From: Xanthobacteraceae bacterium
GTDB lineage: Bacteria; Pseudomonadota; Alphaproteobacteria; Rhizobiales; Xanthobacteraceae
Assembly (NCBI GenBank): GCA_004297465.1
Contig: SCUB01000023.1
Span: 62,001-126,000, forward strand
Direction of reading: 5' to 3'
DNA length: 64,000 nucleotides
This document shows positions 48,515 through 60,790 of this stretch, piece after piece. The notes below the pieces were generated by a model. The model had not been told where the DNA came from. It did not search any database and worked only from the letters and a program-made list of their open reading frames with translations. How positions within the stretch are numbered: the first letter of the stretch is position 1; the number at the start of each line of letters is the position of its first letter. Both the position numbers and the translations under genes were made by a program.

Positions 48515-51500
48515 ATGCGCGTTGTCACCGTCCCGCCGTCGGCGCCGTTCCTGCGCAGCGTCATCGCCGCGCTGGTCGACGGCCGCCTGGTGGAGGGATT
48601 TACCCCGCGCGACGAGCCGGCGCGGCTGGCCGACGCCACGCTGTACCTGCCGACGCGGCGCGCCTGCCGGCTGGTCCGCGACACCTTCCTCGACGTGCTG
48701 CAGACGGAGGCCGCGATCCTGCCGCGGCTCGTCGCGCTTGGCGAGGTCGACGAGGACGAGCTGGAATTCGCCCGCGCCGCTGGCGGCGAGGAGGCCGACC
48801 TCGACCTTACGCCGGCGCTCGGCGGGCTGGAACGGCGGCTGCTGCTGGCCCGGCTCATCACGGCCTGGGCGCGCCGCGCGCCGGGGGGGATAAGCCAGCC
48901 GGCGGTGGTGGCCGGCCCGGCCTCGGCGCTGGCGCTCGCCGACGATCTCGCCCGCGTCATGGACGACATGACCACCCGCAACGTGTCGTGGCAGGCACTC
49001 GGCACGCTGGTGCCCGACGCGCTCGACGACTACTGGCAGCAGAGCCTCGCCTTCCTGAAGATCGCCAGCGAGCAATGGCCGGCGATCCTCGCCGAGCGCG
49101 GCCGCATCGATGCCGCCGCGCGGCGCGACCGCCTGATCGCCGCCGAGGCCGCGCGGCTCGCGCGCTGGTCCGCCGGGCCGGTGATCGCGGCGGGCTCGAC
49201 CGGCTCGATGCCGGCGACCGCGGCGTTCCTGGCCGCGGTGGCGCGGCTGCCGCGGGGCGCGGTGGTGCTGCCCGGCCTCGACACCGAGCTTGACGACGGG
49301 TCGTGGGCCGCGATCGGCGGCGGCGATGCCGACGCCGTGCCGCCGGCGCCCGGCCATCCGCAATACGCCATGCATGGCCTTCTGGCGCGGCTCGGCATCG
49401 CGCGCACCGCCGTCGTCCCGCTCGTTTCCCCGCAGCCGCATGGCCGCGAGACGCTGGCCTCCGAAGCCATGCGGCCGGCCGCCACCACCGCGCTGTGGCG
49501 AGCCCGGCTGGAAGACCAGGGCCGCGCGCGCGGCATCGAGCGCGGCCTTGAGCATGTCGCGGTGGTCGCCGCCGCCACCAGCGAGGAGGAGGCGCTCGCC
49601 ATCGCCCTCGCGATGGCCGAGGCGCACGCCGATCACCACAGCGCCGCGCTGGTGACGCCCGATCGCGCGCTGGCGCGGCGCGTGATCGCGGCGCTGGCGC
49701 GCTGGAACCTCGCCGTCGACGATTCCGGCGGCGACGCGCTCACCGATACGGCGGCCGGGGTGTTCGCGCGCCTGACCGCGCAGGCGGCCACCGAACTGGC
49801 GCCGGCTTTCCTGCTGGCGCTCCTCAAGCACGGACTGTTCCGGCTTGGCCGCGCCGAGGGCGCGTGGCGGCCGGCGATCGCGGCGCTTGAACTGGCGCTG
49901 CTGCGCGGACCGCGCCCGCCTTCGGGCAGCACGGGGCTGGCGCGCGCCTTCGCCGCGTTCCGCGCCAGCCTCAACCGGTTGCGCCGCGGCGAGGACTCGC
50001 CGCTGCATCCGTCCGAGCCGCGCGCGCGCCTCACCACGGACGACTGCGCCGCCGCGCACGACCTCATCGCGCGGCTTGCCGAGGCGCTGGCACCGCTCGA
50101 ACGTGACGAGCCGCCGGGACCGAGCGGTTTCGGCGCCCTCGCCGAGCGCCATCGCGCCGCGCTGGTCGCGCTCGCCGACGACGGCACCGGCGCCTGCGCG
50201 GCGTTCGCGGGGCCCGACGGCCAGGTGCTGCAGACGGCATTCGACGACATCCTCGATCTTGCCGACGCCGACGCCCTCGAGGTGACGCGCCACGATTATG
50301 CCGACACCTTCGTCGCGGCGATGGCCGACCGCGTGGTGCGCCGGCCCGGCGCGCCGGGCGCGCGGCTGCGCATCTTCGGCCCGCTGGAGGCGCGCCTGAC
50401 AACGTGCGATCGCGTCATCCTCGGCGGCCTTGCCGAGGGCGTGTGGCCGCCGCAGACCACCACCGATCCGTGGCTGAGCCGGCCGATGCGCCACCAGCTC
50501 GGGCTCGACCTGCCGGAACGCCGCATCGGCCTCTCCGCGCACGACTTCGTGCAGCTTCTCGGCGCGCGCGAGGTCGTGCTCACCCGCGCCGCCAAGGTGG
50601 ACGGCGCGCCGGCGGTGCCGTCGCGCTTCCTCAACCGGCTCGCGGCGGTCGCCGGCGCCGAGCCGTGGCGCGCGGCGGCGGCGCGCGGCGAGACGTACCT
50701 GCACTGGGCACGCGCGCTCGACCAGCCCGCCCGCGTCGAACCGGTCGCGCCGCCGCAGCCGAAGCCCCCGCTCGCGGCGCGGCCCCGCCGGCTTTCGGTC
50801 ACCGAGATCGAGCACTGGCTGCGCGATCCCTACACCATCTACGCCAAGCACATCCTCAAACTATCGCAGCTCGATCCGGTCGACCAGCCGCTTTCCGCCG
50901 CCGACCGCGGCTCCGCCATCCATGGCGCGCTCGGCGACTTCACCGCGCGCTTTGCCTATGCGCTGCCCCGCGACGTCGCGGCCGAGCTGACTCGCTGCGG
51001 CGAGGCGCGCTTCGCGGCGCTGATGGACGCGGCGGAAGCGCGCGCGCTGTGGTGGCCGCGCTTTGCCCGCATCGCCGCCTGGTTCGCGCGCTGGGAGACA
51101 ACGCGGCGCGGCGGGCTCGCCCACGTGTTCGCGGAGCTGCGCGGCGGCATCGACATCCCGATGGGCAACGGCAGTTTCCATCTCGCGGCGCGCGCCGACC
51201 GCGTCGACCGCCTGGCCGACGGCAGCTATGCCATCCTCGACTACAAGACCGGCGCGGCGCCCACCGCCAAGCAGGAGCTGATCGGCGTCGCGCCGCAGCT
51301 CAGCCTTGAGGCCGCGATCCTGCGCCATGGCGGCTTTGCCGACATCGCGGCCGGAAGCTCGGTCAGCGAACTGATGTATGTGCGGCTTTCCGGCAACGAC
51401 CCGGCCGGCGAGGCCCAGCCGCTCGAACTCAGGCTCGGCCGTGGCGAGGAGGCGCTTTCACCGGACGCGGCCGCCGCGCGCGCGCTCGACAAGCTCACCG

Positions 51501-51688
51501 CATTGATTGCCGCGTTCGCCGATCCGGACATGCCGTATCGCTCGCTGCAGCTGCCGATGTGGAAGAACCGCTACGGCGCCTATGACGATCTCGCCCGCGT
51601 CAAGGAATGGTCGGCGACCGCAGGCGCCAGCGACGACATCGGCAATGGCAACGGCAACGGCAATGGCAACGGGGGCGCCCCGTCATGA
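48515..51688 (+). CDS. addB: Double-strand break repair protein AddB
   Basis: Nuclease/inactive-helicase subunit of AddAB, which processes DNA ends for RecA. 1057 residues. The N-terminus VVTVPPSAPFLRSVIAALVDG is that of alphaproteobacterial AddB; the ATPase motifs are degenerate and no functional Walker A is seen, as expected for this subtype. VILGGLAEGVWPPQTTTDPWLSRPMR is characteristic. The C-terminal PD-(D/E)xK nuclease has YAILDYKTGAAPT. The last residues are a Gly-Asn repeat encoded by a hexanucleotide tract. The stop overlaps addA by four bases (ATGA). Confidence 0.94.
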   Translation: MRVVTVPPSAPFLRSVIAALVDGRLVEGFTPRDEPARLADATLYLPTRRACRLVRDTFLDVLQTEAAILPRLVALGEVDEDELEFARAAGGEEADLDLTPALGGLERRLLLARLITAWARRAPGGISQPAVVAGPASALALADDLARVMDDMTTRNVSWQALGTLVPDALDDYWQQSLAFLKIASEQWPAILAERGRIDAAARRDRLIAAEAARLARWSAGPVIAAGSTGSMPATAAFLAAVARLPRGAVVLPGLDTELDDGSWAAIGGGDADAVPPAPGHPQYAMHGLLARLGIARTAVVPLVSPQPHGRETLASEAMRPAATTALWRARLEDQGRARGIERGLEHVAVVAAATSEEEALAIALAMAEAHADHHSAALVTPDRALARRVIAALARWNLAVDDSGGDALTDTAAGVFARLTAQAATELAPAFLLALLKHGLFRLGRAEGAWRPAIAALELALLRGPRPPSGSTGLARAFAAFRASLNRLRRGEDSPLHPSEPRARLTTDDCAAAHDLIARLAEALAPLERDEPPGPSGFGALAERHRAALVALADDGTGACAAFAGPDGQVLQTAFDDILDLADADALEVTRHDYADTFVAAMADRVVRRPGAPGARLRIFGPLEARLTTCDRVILGGLAEGVWPPQTTTDPWLSRPMRHQLGLDLPERRIGLSAHDFVQLLGAREVVLTRAAKVDGAPAVPSRFLNRLAAVAGAEPWRAAAARGETYLHWARALDQPARVEPVAPPQPKPPLAARPRRLSVTEIEHWLRDPYTIYAKHILKLSQLDPVDQPLSAADRGSAIHGALGDFTARFAYALPRDVAAELTRCGEARFAALMDAAEARALWWPRFARIAAWFARWETTRRGGLAHVFAELRGGIDIPMGNGSFHLAARADRVDRLADGSYAILDYKTGAAPTAKQELIGVAPQLSLEAAILRHGGFADIAAGSSVSELMYVRLSGNDPAGEAQPLELRLGRGEEALSPDAAAARALDKLTALIAAFADPDMPYRSLQLPMWKNRYGAYDDLARVKEWSATAGASDDIGNGNGNGNGNGGAPS
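51641..51670. repeat. Hexanucleotide repeat tract at the addB 3' end
   Basis: Five units of GGCAAT/GGCAAC in tandem encode a (Gly-Asn)n stretch at the AddB C-terminus, 15 bases before the addA ATG. Copy-number change would keep the frame but would alter the distance and RNA structure ahead of addA. Confidence 0.85.
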
Positions 51689-54600
51689 CGCGCCCGATCC
51701 CGGACTCGATCCGCCGCGACCAGGCGGCGGCCGCCGATCCCGCCATCTCGGCTTTCGTGGCCGCCAATGCCGGCGCCGGCAAGACCCACGTGCTGGTGCA
51801 GCGCGTGATCCGCCTGCTGCTCGCCGGCACGCCGCCCGAGCGCATCCTGTGTATCACCTTCACCAAGGCCGCCGCCGCCACCATGGCGCAGCGCGTGTTC
51901 GCCACGCTCGGCCAATGGATCGCGCTCGACGACGAGCCGCTCGACCGGGCGTTGCGCGCCGCCGGCATCGCCATGCCGGACGCGCGGCTGCGCGGCCGCG
52001 CCCGCGAACTATTCGCCCGCGCGCTGGAAACGCCGGGCGGCCTCAAGGTGCAGACCATCCACGCGCTGTGCACGCGGCTGTTGCAGCAGTTCCCATTCGA
52101 GGCCGGCGTGGTGGCGCGCTTTGCCGTGCTCGACGACCGCGACCGCGACGAGATGATGGGGCGCGCCAGTCTCGCGGTGCTGCTCGAGGCCGCGGCAGAA
52201 CCCGACAGCACCGCCGGCCGCGCGCTCACCACCGCGATGGCTTACGCCGCCGACGCCACGTTCCGCGACGTTGTCAACGACGCGATTCTCAGCCGCGATG
52301 GTTTCGGCATTAAAAGTCCTGGCGAGGTGCCGGCGGCGATCGCGGACTTGTGCGCGGCCCTCGGCATCACGCCCGACCTCACGATGGCCGAGCTTGACGC
52401 GACAATCCTCGACGGCCCGCACCTGCCGCCCGCGCAATGGCCGGCCGCTGCCGGCATGCTCGCCCTTGGCAGTTCGAGCGACCGCAACCAGGCCACCCGC
52501 CTGCGCGCCGCGCTGTCGGCCACCGGCGCCGAGCGTTGCGCCGCCTATCTCGACGTGTTCTTCACCAAGGGCAGCGGCGACAAGCCGCCGGGCCGGCGCG
52601 CCGCGCTGATAACCAAGGACCTCGCCGCGAAATTTCCGGCGCTGGCGGCCAGTCTCGATGCCGAGGCGACGCGGCTTGCGCCGCTTGTCGAACAGCGCAA
52701 GGCGCTGATCGTGCGCGAGCGCACCGAGGCGCTCATCGTGCTCGCCACCGCCATCGCGGAGGCTTACCGCCGCGACAAGGCGGGGCGCGGGCTCCTTGAT
52801 TACGACGACCTCATCGACCGCACGCTCGATCTCCTCGCCAACGTCTCCAGCGCCTGGGTGCACTACAAGCTCGACCAGGGCATCGACCATGTGCTGATCG
52901 ACGAGGCGCAGGACACCAGTCCGAAGCAGTGGAACATCGTCACGCATCTGGTGTCCGAGTTCGCCGTGGGCGAAGGCGGACGCGACGGCGTCAGGCGCAC
53001 GCTGTTCGCGGTCGGCGACGACAAGCAGTCGATCTATTCGTTCCAGGGCGCGGTGACCCGGGAGTTCGACGAGCGCCGCCGCGGCTTCGCGCGCATGTTC
53101 AGGCAGGCCAGCCTGGACTGGCGCGACATCCGGCTGACCTATTCGTTCCGCTCCGGTCCCAGCATCCTCGTGCCGCTCAAATACGTGTTCCGCGCCGCCG
53201 AGGTCCATGCCAGCGTCACCGCCGACGCCGATGGCCTGCCCGCGCATCTGGCGCTCGAGGATGCCGCCCCCGGCGCTATCGAGCTGTGGGACCTTGAACA
53301 GCCGGCCGAGAAGGCCGACATCGAAGGCTGGCGCGCGCCGTTCGACGCCACCGCGCAGACCAGCCCGCAGGTGCGGCTCGCCCGCCGCATCGCCGCCCGG
53401 ATCGGCGCGCTGATCGCGGATGGCGAGATGACCGGGACCGGCGCGGCGCGGCGGCGGCTTTCGCCCGGTGACTTCCTGGTGCTGGTGCGCAAGCGCGGCG
53501 TGCTGTTCGAGGCCGTCATCCAGGCGCTGAAGCAGGCGCGCATCGCGGTGGCCGGCGCCGATCGGCTCAAGCTCACCGAGCACATCGCGGTCACCGACCT
53601 GATGGCGCTGACCGACGCGCTGTTGTCGCCGCACGACGAACTGGCGCTCGCCACCGTGCTCAAGAGCCCGCTGTTCAATCTCACCGACGACGACCTGTTC
53701 ACGATTGCCTGGAAGCGTAAGGGCACGCTGCGCCAGTCGCTTGAAGCGCACGCCGCGCATGGCGCGCCGTTCGAGGCGGCGTGGCGGCGCTGGCGCGCCT
53801 ATGAAAGCCGCGCCACGCGGGACATGCCGTTTTCGTTCTATGCCTGGGTGCTGGGCGGCGACGGCGGCCGCGCCCGCATGCTGCGCCGGCTCGGCATGGA
53901 GGCCAACGAGGCGCTCGACGAATTCCTCGCGCTCGCGCTCGCCTATGAACGCCGCGAGGCCGCCTCGCTGCAGGGCTTCATGCACTGGCTGCGCGCCGCC
54001 GACATCGAGATCAAGCGCGACCTCGAGATCGCCCGCGACGAGGTGCGCGTCATGACCGTGCACGGCGCCAAGGGACTGGAGGCGCCGGTGGTGATCCTCG
54101 CCGACACCGCCTCGGCCCCGGCCGACGGCCAGAAGATTTCGCTGGTCAGGCTGCCGCGCGGCAACGCCGCGCATGGAGCCGCGCCGATGCTGGTGTGGGC
54201 CGGGCGCAGGAACGACGATCCGCCGGCGCTTGCCGCGGCGCGCGGCGCCATGAAGCAGGACACCGAGGACGAATACCGCCGCCTGCTCTACGTGGCGATG
54301 ACGCGCGCCATGGAGCGGCTGATCGTGTGCGGCTGCCAGCCCGGCAATGTCAAGGAGGTCAAGCCCAGTTGGTGGTACGCGCTGATCGCGGATGGGCTGA
54401 TTTCCGGCGTCGAGGCCGGCGCGCTCGAGGTCGAGGATACGACGACGCCGGACGGCACGGTGCGGCGCTATCGCGCGCGCGGCGACGCGGCGTTCGAATC
54501 CCAGCCGGGCGCGGCGGCGGCACCAGGGCCGCCCATGCAGCTGCCCGACTGGCTGCATCGGCAGAGCGCTCCCGGACAGCCGGCGCAGGACTGGCTGCGG

Positions 54601-55179
54601 CCGTCCGACCTCGACGAGACCATGCCGGCCAGTGCCGCGCGCGCGTCCTCCGCCTCGCGCCGGCTGGCGCGGCGGCGCGGCACGCTGGCGCACCGGCTGT
54701 TGCAGTCGCTGCCCGACGTGGCGGCGGAGCGGCGAACGCAAACGGCGTTGCGTTTCCTTGCCGGCGCGGCGCCGGAATGGGCGGAAGCGGACCGCGCGGA
54801 CCTGGCACGGCAGGCGCTCGCCGTGATTGACGATGCGCGCTTTGCCGCCGTGTTCGCCGCTGGAAGCCGCGCCGAGGTGCCGATCGTCGGGCATCTCGCG
54901 CGTCCCGGACGCGCCCCGCTCGCCATCTCCGGCCAGATCGACCGCCTCGCGGCCGCCGAGAAGGCCGTGCTGCTGGTCGATTTCAAGACCGCCAGCGCGC
55001 CGCCCGCCGAAATTCCCGCCGCCTACCGCCGCCAACTGGCGCTGTACCGCGCGCTTCTTGGCGCGATCTATCCCGGAAGACTCGTCCGCGCCGCGCTGTT
55101 GTGGACCGAAACGCTTGAAATCATGGAAGTATCGAGCGCGGAGCTGGACGCAGAACTGACCCGCGTGCTGGCCCCGTGA
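51685..55179 (+). CDS. addA: Double-strand break repair helicase AddA
   Basis: UvrD/RecB-like helicase-nuclease of 1164 residues. Walker A is [21 protein letters not shown], motif Ia [15 protein letters not shown], motif [16 protein letters not shown], motif [17 protein letters not shown], motif [20 protein letters not shown] and motif [15 protein letters not shown]. The C-terminal nuclease domain has [13 protein letters not shown]. The start at 51685 is fixed by the overlap with addB. With addB it replaces RecBCD in this lineage. Confidence 0.96.
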   Translation: MTRPIPDSIRRDQAAAADPAISAFVAANAGAGKTHVLVQRVIRLLLAGTPPERILCITFTKAAAATMAQRVFATLGQWIALDDEPLDRALRAAGIAMPDARLRGRARELFARALETPGGLKVQTIHALCTRLLQQFPFEAGVVARFAVLDDRDRDEMMGRASLAVLLEAAAEPDSTAGRALTTAMAYAADATFRDVVNDAILSRDGFGIKSPGEVPAAIADLCAALGITPDLTMAELDATILDGPHLPPAQWPAAAGMLALGSSSDRNQATRLRAALSATGAERCAAYLDVFFTKGSGDKPPGRRAALITKDLAAKFPALAASLDAEATRLAPLVEQRKALIVRERTEALIVLATAIAEAYRRDKAGRGLLDYDDLIDRTLDLLANVSSAWVHYKLDQGIDHVLIDEAQDTSPKQWNIVTHLVSEFAVGEGGRDGVRRTLFAVGDDKQSIYSFQGAVTREFDERRRGFARMFRQASLDWRDIRLTYSFRSGPSILVPLKYVFRAAEVHASVTADADGLPAHLALEDAAPGAIELWDLEQPAEKADIEGWRAPFDATAQTSPQVRLARRIAARIGALIADGEMTGTGAARRRLSPGDFLVLVRKRGVLFEAVIQALKQARIAVAGADRLKLTEHIAVTDLMALTDALLSPHDELALATVLKSPLFNLTDDDLFTIAWKRKGTLRQSLEAHAAHGAPFEAAWRRWRAYESRATRDMPFSFYAWVLGGDGGRARMLRRLGMEANEALDEFLALALAYERREAASLQGFMHWLRAADIEIKRDLEIARDEVRVMTVHGAKGLEAPVVILADTASAPADGQKISLVRLPRGNAAHGAAPMLVWAGRRNDDPPALAAARGAMKQDTEDEYRRLLYVAMTRAMERLIVCGCQPGNVKEVKPSWWYALIADGLISGVEAGALEVEDTTTPDGTVRRYRARGDAAFESQPGAAAAPGPPMQLPDWLHRQSAPGQPAQDWLRPSDLDETMPASAARASSASRRLARRRGTLAHRLLQSLPDVAAERRTQTALRFLAGAAPEWAEADRADLARQALAVIDDARFAAVFAAGSRAEVPIVGHLARPGRAPLAISGQIDRLAAAEKAVLLVDFKTASAPPAEIPAAYRRQLALYRALLGAIYPGRLVRAALLWTETLEIMEVSSAELDAELTRVLAP

Positions 55180-55261
55180 GCATGTCTTGACCCGGTCCGG
55201 CCCGGTTCCTAGCTTGACTGCAACTGCTGTTGTGATTCCACCAAGTAACGAGGCGCGCAAA

Positions 55262-55582
55262 ATGTCGGTCGGCAAGGTTTCGGACGCCAATTTCGAATCG
55301 GAAGTGCTCAAGGCCACGGGGCCGGTGGTGGTCGATTTCTGGGCCGAGTGGTGCGGGCCGTGCCGCATGATCGCGCCGGCGCTCGACGAGATCGCCGGTG
55401 CGATGGGCGACAAGGTCAAGATCGTCAAGCTCAACGTCGACGAGAACCCGCAGACCGCGTCGAAATACGGCGTGATGTCGATCCCGACGCTGATGATCTT
55501 CAAGGATGGCCAGATGGCCTCGCGCCAGGTCGGCGCCGCGCCCAAGCAGAAGCTGCAGCAGTGGATCACCACCGCGGTGTGA
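55262..55582 (+). CDS. trxA: Thioredoxin
   Basis: 106-residue thiol-disulfide reductant. [23 protein letters not shown] holds the WCGPC active site, and [26 protein letters not shown] includes the cis-Pro (IPT) loop. ATG 55262 is chosen because the conserved domain begins a few residues later; an in-frame extension to 55187 is unconserved. It follows addA by 82 bases and ends at a strong terminator facing the convergent folC. Confidence 0.96.
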   Translation: MSVGKVSDANFESEVLKATGPVVVDFWAEWCGPCRMIAPALDEIAGAMGDKVKIVKLNVDENPQTASKYGVMSIPTLMIFKDGQMASRQVGAAPKQKLQQWITTAV

Positions 55583-55605
55583 TGCTCTCGCCTGAATGAG
55601 CGCCA

Positions 55606-55637
55606 ACGGCCGGCCTCGCGCCGGCCGTTTCATTTTC
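55606..55637. terminator. Terminator between convergent trxA and folC
   Basis: ACGGCCGGC (55606-55614) and GCCGGCCGT (55620-55628) form a perfect 9-bp stem with a five-base loop, followed by TTTCATTTT on the plus strand. It lies 23 bases after trxA and 5 bases before the end of folC, so it best serves the trxA transcript. Confidence 0.85.
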
Positions 55638-55641
55638 CGCT

Positions 55642-56973
55642 TCAGGCCGGCGGCGTGTTGTTGGCCGCCAGCACCGCGCCCGCCAGATAGAGCGAGCCGG
55701 TGATCACGATGCGCGGCGGCACGTCGTAGGCAAGCCGCGCCAGCGCGGCCAGCGCCGCCGTGACATCGGGCGCGATCTCGACCCGCATGCCGAGCGCGCG
55801 CGCGACTTCGGCGAGGTGCTCCGGCGCCATGCCGGCATCGCTGCCGGGCACCGGCACCGCGATGACATGGCGCGTCAGTCCGGCGAAATTGGCGAGGAAG
55901 CCGCGCGCATCCTTGTTGGCCAGCATGCCGGCGATCACCACCAGCGGCCGCGGCACGCGCTCCTCGAGATCGGCCAGCGCCGCCGCGACGATGCGCCCGC
56001 CTTCGACGTTGTGGCCGCCATCGAGCCAGAGTTCGGCGCCCGCTGGCGCCGCCGCCGCCAGCGGCCCTGGCTGAAGGCGCTGCATGCGCGCCGGCCACTG
56101 CGCCTGAGCGATGCCGCGCTCGAACGCGGCGGCGGGAATGTCGAAGCGGCGCGCGGCGCGCAGCGCGGCGATTGCCAGCCCGGCATTGTCGAACTGATGG
56201 CGGCCGAACAGGCGCGGCGCCGGCAGATCCAGCAGGCCCTGCTCGTCCTGATACACCAGCCGGCCGCCTTCGGCGCTCACGCTCCACTCCTGCCCGGCGG
56301 CGGTGAGCGGGGCGCGCAAGCGCGCCGCCTGGCGCTCGATCACCGCGGCGGCTTCCGCCTCCTGCGCGGCGCACACCACCGGAACGCCGTCCTTGATGAT
56401 GCCGGCCTTCTCGGCCGCGATCTTGAAAAGCGAGTCGCCGAGGAACTCGATGTGGTCGATGCTGACCGGCGCAATCACGCTCACCAGCGGCCGCGCCACG
56501 ACATTGGTGGCGTCGAGCCGGCCGCCGAGCCCAACCTCGAGCAGCACGACGTCGGCCGGATGCTGCGCAAACAGCACGAACGCGGCCGCCGTCTCGATCT
56601 CGAACACGGTGATCGGCGCGCCGGCGTTGGCCGCCTCGCACACCGCGAGCGCGGCGGCGAGCTTTTCGTCGCTCACCAGCGCGCCGCCAAGCCGGTAGCG
56701 CTCGTTGATGCGCACGAGATGGGGCGAGGTGTAGACATGCACCGCAAGCCCGGCGGCTTCGAGGATGGCGCGCAGGAACGCCACCGTCGAGCCCTTGCCG
56801 TTGGTGCCGGCGACATGAATGACGGGAGCAAGCGCGCGTTCGGGATGGCCAAGCCGCTCGAGGATGCGCGTCATGCGATCGAGCGTGAGGTCGATGCGGC
56901 GCGGATGCAAGGCCGTGAGCCGCGCGAGGATGTCGTCGAGCGGCGCCGGTCTCGGGGTCGCGGGAGAGTTCAC
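55642..56973 (-). CDS. folC: Bifunctional dihydrofolate synthase/folylpolyglutamate synthase
   Basis: Mur-ligase-family enzyme that adds Glu to dihydropteroate and extends folate tails. [24 protein letters not shown] is the P-loop, [15 protein letters not shown] the folate-binding omega loop region, [13 protein letters not shown] and [22 protein letters not shown] are further signatures. [19 protein letters not shown] is the C-terminal domain motif. The start is GTG 56973, overlapping the accD stop; the frame is open further but unconserved. 443 residues. Last gene of the minus-strand trpFBA-accD-folC run. Confidence 0.96.
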   Translation of the reverse strand: MNSPATPRPAPLDDILARLTALHPRRIDLTLDRMTRILERLGHPERALAPVIHVAGTNGKGSTVAFLRAILEAAGLAVHVYTSPHLVRINERYRLGGALVSDEKLAAALAVCEAANAGAPITVFEIETAAAFVLFAQHPADVVLLEVGLGGRLDATNVVARPLVSVIAPVSIDHIEFLGDSLFKIAAEKAGIIKDGVPVVCAAQEAEAAAVIERQAARLRAPLTAAGQEWSVSAEGGRLVYQDEQGLLDLPAPRLFGRHQFDNAGLAIAALRAARRFDIPAAAFERGIAQAQWPARMQRLQPGPLAAAAPAGAELWLDGGHNVEGGRIVAAALADLEERVPRPLVVIAGMLANKDARGFLANFAGLTRHVIAVPVPGSDAGMAPEHLAEVARALGMRVEIAPDVTAALAALARLAYDVPPRIVITGSLYLAGAVLAANNTPPA

Positions 56974-57866
56974 GGGATCGCGGCGGACACCGCCGGCAGC
57001 GTCGTCGGCTCGGCGGCGGCGGGCGCCTTGGTCAGCAGGCGGCACAGCCGCGCCAGCGTCTCGCGCAACTGGTGGCGATGCACCACCATGTCGACCATGC
57101 CGTGATCCTTGAGATATTCGGCGCGCTGGAAGCCTTCCGGCAGCTTCTCGCGGATGGTCTGCTCGATGACGCGCGCGCCGGCGAACCCGACCAGCGCGCC
57201 GGGTTCGGCGATGTGCACGTCGCCCAGCATGGCATAGGACGCGGTGACGCCGCCGGTGGTCGGATTGGTCAGCACGACGATGTAGGGCTTCCTCGCCTCG
57301 CGCAGCATCTGGATCGCCACCGTGGTGCGCGGCAACTGCATCAGCGACAGGATGCCTTCCTGCATGCGCGCGCCGCCCGAGGCCGCGAACATGATGAACG
57401 GGGTGTCCTTCTCGACCGCGAGTTCAAGCCCCTTGATCACCGCCTCGCCGGCCGCCATGCCGAGCGAACCGCCCATGAAATCGAAGTCCTGCACCGCGAT
57501 CACCACCGGCAGGCCGTCGAGCTTGCCGAAGCCGACCTTGATGGCGTCGTTAAGGCCGGTCTTGGTGCGCGCGTCGCGGATGCGGTCGGCATATTTGCGC
57601 TCGTCGCGGAACTTCAGCGGATCGGCGACCACGTCGGGCAGCGCCACGTCGAACCAGGTCTGGTTGTCGAACATGGTCTTGAGGCGCGCCATCGCGCCCA
57701 TGCGCATGTGGTAGTTGGAACCGGGAATGACGAACTGATTGCTCTCGACGTCCTTGTAGAACACCAGCTGCCCGGTATCGGGACACTTGATCCACAGATT
57801 CTCCGGCACCTCGCGCCGCAGCATATTGCGGATCTTGGGGCGGACAACGTTGGAAATCCAGTTCAT
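56970..57866 (-). CDS. accD: Acetyl-CoA carboxylase carboxyltransferase subunit beta, degenerate zinc finger
   Basis: Carboxyltransferase subunit that with AccA moves CO2 from biotin to acetyl-CoA. The catalytic core is clear: [62 protein letters not shown] and [26 protein letters not shown]. In the N-terminal zinc ribbon only Cys28 of the four E. coli Cys is kept; the others read Thr31, Ile47 and Ser50. I recall the same in rhizobial AccD, so this is a lineage trait rather than damage. 298 residues. It overlaps folC. Confidence 0.95.
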   Translation of the reverse strand: MNWISNVVRPKIRNMLRREVPENLWIKCPDTGQLVFYKDVESNQFVIPGSNYHMRMGAMARLKTMFDNQTWFDVALPDVVADPLKFRDERKYADRIRDARTKTGLNDAIKVGFGKLDGLPVVIAVQDFDFMGGSLGMAAGEAVIKGLELAVEKDTPFIMFAASGGARMQEGILSLMQLPRTTVAIQMLREARKPYIVVLTNPTTGGVTASYAMLGDVHIAEPGALVGFAGARVIEQTIREKLPEGFQRAEYLKDHGMVDMVVHRHQLRETLARLCRLLTKAPAAAEPTTLPAVSAAIP

Positions 57867-57970
57867 CGCATTCGTCCTCGGCCGCGCAACGCTTGCGACC
57901 TTCTGATGATGAGCCCGTTTCTAGCCAGGCCGACAACCCATTGCCACCAGCCTCGCTGGCCGGCAGCGGC

Positions 57971-58803
57971 CTATTCCGCCGCCGCCCGCGCGCCGCGCAC
58001 GCCCGCCGCGAGATCCGCCACCAGATCGGCGACCGCGTCGACCGTGGCCGCGGTGGCGCGACCCTCGCCGTCCAGGCTCGCGCGCACCGCCTCGACCAGC
58101 GCGGAACCCACCACCACGCCCTCGGCACGGGCGGCGAAGGCGCGCGCCTGATCCGGCGTCTTGACGCCGAAGCCGACACACACCGGCAAGTGCGTGTGAC
58201 GCTTGATGCGCGCCACCGCCTCGGCGACCTTGCCGGCATCGGCGCTCGCCGAGCCGGTGATGCCGGTGATCGACACATAATAGACGAAGCCCGAGGTGTT
58301 GGCGAGCACCGCCGGCAGGCGCCTGTCATCGGTGGTCGGCGTGGCGAGGCGGATGAAGTTGACGCCGGCCTTGAGCGCCGGCAGGCACAGCTCCTCGTCC
58401 TCCTCCGGCGGCAGGTCGACGACGATGAGGCCGTCGACGCCGGCCGCCCTGGCGTCGGCCAGGAAGCGGTCGACGCCGTAGATGTAGATCGGGTTGTAAT
58501 AGCCCATCAGCACGACCGGCGTCGCGGCGTCGCCGGCGCGAAAACCGCGCACCACCTGCAGCGTCTTCTTCATCGAGGCGCCGGATCGGAGCGCGCGCAG
58601 GCCGGCGGCCTGGATCGCCGGACCGTCGGCCATCGGATCGGTGAACGGCATGCCGATCTCGATCACGTCGGCGCCGGCTTTCGGCAGCGCCTTGATGATG
58701 GCAAGCGAGGTCTCGACATCGGGATCGCCGCACATCACGAACGCGACGAGCGCGGCGCGGCCCTCCTGTTTCAGCGCGGCAAAGCGCGCGTCGATGCGGC
58801 TCA

Positions 58804-58807
<4 letters not shown>
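57971..58807 (-). CDS. trpA: Tryptophan synthase alpha subunit
   Basis: Cleaves indole-3-glycerol phosphate to indole, channelled to Trp[20 protein letters not shown] contains the two catalytic acids (E. coli Glu49 and Asp60 equivalents). [15 protein letters not shown] and [15 protein letters not shown] are further signatures, and [11 protein letters not shown] and GVVVGSALV form the phosphate site. 278 residues. The start overlaps the trpB stop (ATGA). About 100 bases separate it from accD downstream, with no feature seen. Confidence 0.97.
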
Positions 58808-60017
<1,210 letters not shown>

Positions 60018-60021
<4 letters not shown>

Positions 60022-60704
60022 ACGCCGCTCGCGCTCGACCTGGGATGCGTGCCCGTCATGGCCTCGCCCGCGCGCGCGGCACGGATGAACGCGCGGATCT
60101 TGTCGGCATCCTTTTCGCCGGGCGCCCGCTCGACGCCGGACGACACGTCGACGCCGCCGGGGCGCGTGATGCCGAGCGCCGCGCCGACATTGCCGGCATC
60201 GAGGCCGCCTGAGAGCATGAACGGCAGGCCGGGGTCAAGGTTTTCCAGGATGTGCCAGTCGAACGGCTTGCCGAGGCCGCCGGGGCGGGTGGCGTCCTTC
60301 GGCGCGCGGGCGTCGAACAGGATGCGGTCGGCGGCGGCGCGGTAGTCGGCGACGCGCGCAAGATCGGCGGCGGTCTCGACGGCCAGCGCCTTCATCACCG
60401 GCACCTTGCAGCGCGCCGCCATCGCGCGCACCGCGTCCGGCGTCTCGCCGCCGTGGAACTGCAGGAGGCCGGGGCCGACCGCCTCGATGCAGGCGGCAAG
60501 CCATGTCTCGTCGGCGTCAACCGTGAGCGCGACTTTCAGCGCGCGATCCCCGACGCGCACGGCCAGCGCGCGCGCGGCGGCGAATTCGAGGTGGCGGGGC
60601 GAGGGCCGGAAAAACACAAAGCCCACCATGTCGGCGCCGGCGTCGAGCGCGGCGTCGAGCGTGTCTGGCGTGGACAGGCCACAAATCTTGATCAGCAGCG
60701 GCAT
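60018..60704 (-). CDS. trpF: Phosphoribosylanthranilate isomerase
   Basis: TIM-barrel isomerase of Trp synthesis, 228 residues. [36 protein letters not shown] has the catalytic Cys, [10 protein letters not shown] follows, [23 protein letters not shown] holds the catalytic Asp, and [14 protein letters not shown] and [16 protein letters not shown] are the phosphate-binding loops. The start is fixed by the ATG at 60704 directly before the conserved strand. First gene of trpF-trpB-trpA. Confidence 0.97.
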
Positions 60705-60723
60705 CGCGCGCCTATCCTTTTGC

Positions 60724-60789
60724 GCATGATCTTTTCCGAAAACCGGTACCCACTTTGCGCTCACGCAGCCCTTCGGGTCGGGATCATGC
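60724..60789. repeat. Dispersed rhizobial palindromic repeat between lapA and trpF
   Basis: GCATGATC (60724-60731) and GATCATGC (60782-60789) are inverted ends; the stretch after the left end (CTTTTCCGAAAACCGGTACCCACTTT) is of the type repeated many times in Bradyrhizobium and related genomes, as I recall. It occupies essentially the whole gap between lapA and trpF and may hold a hairpin that separates the two in the transcript. Confidence 0.75.
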
Positions 60790-60790
60790 T

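Noticed and set aside
54490-54510. tRNA T-arm-like GTTCGAATCC sequence
   Set aside because: It lies inside the addA coding region, with no flanking acceptor or anticodon stem.
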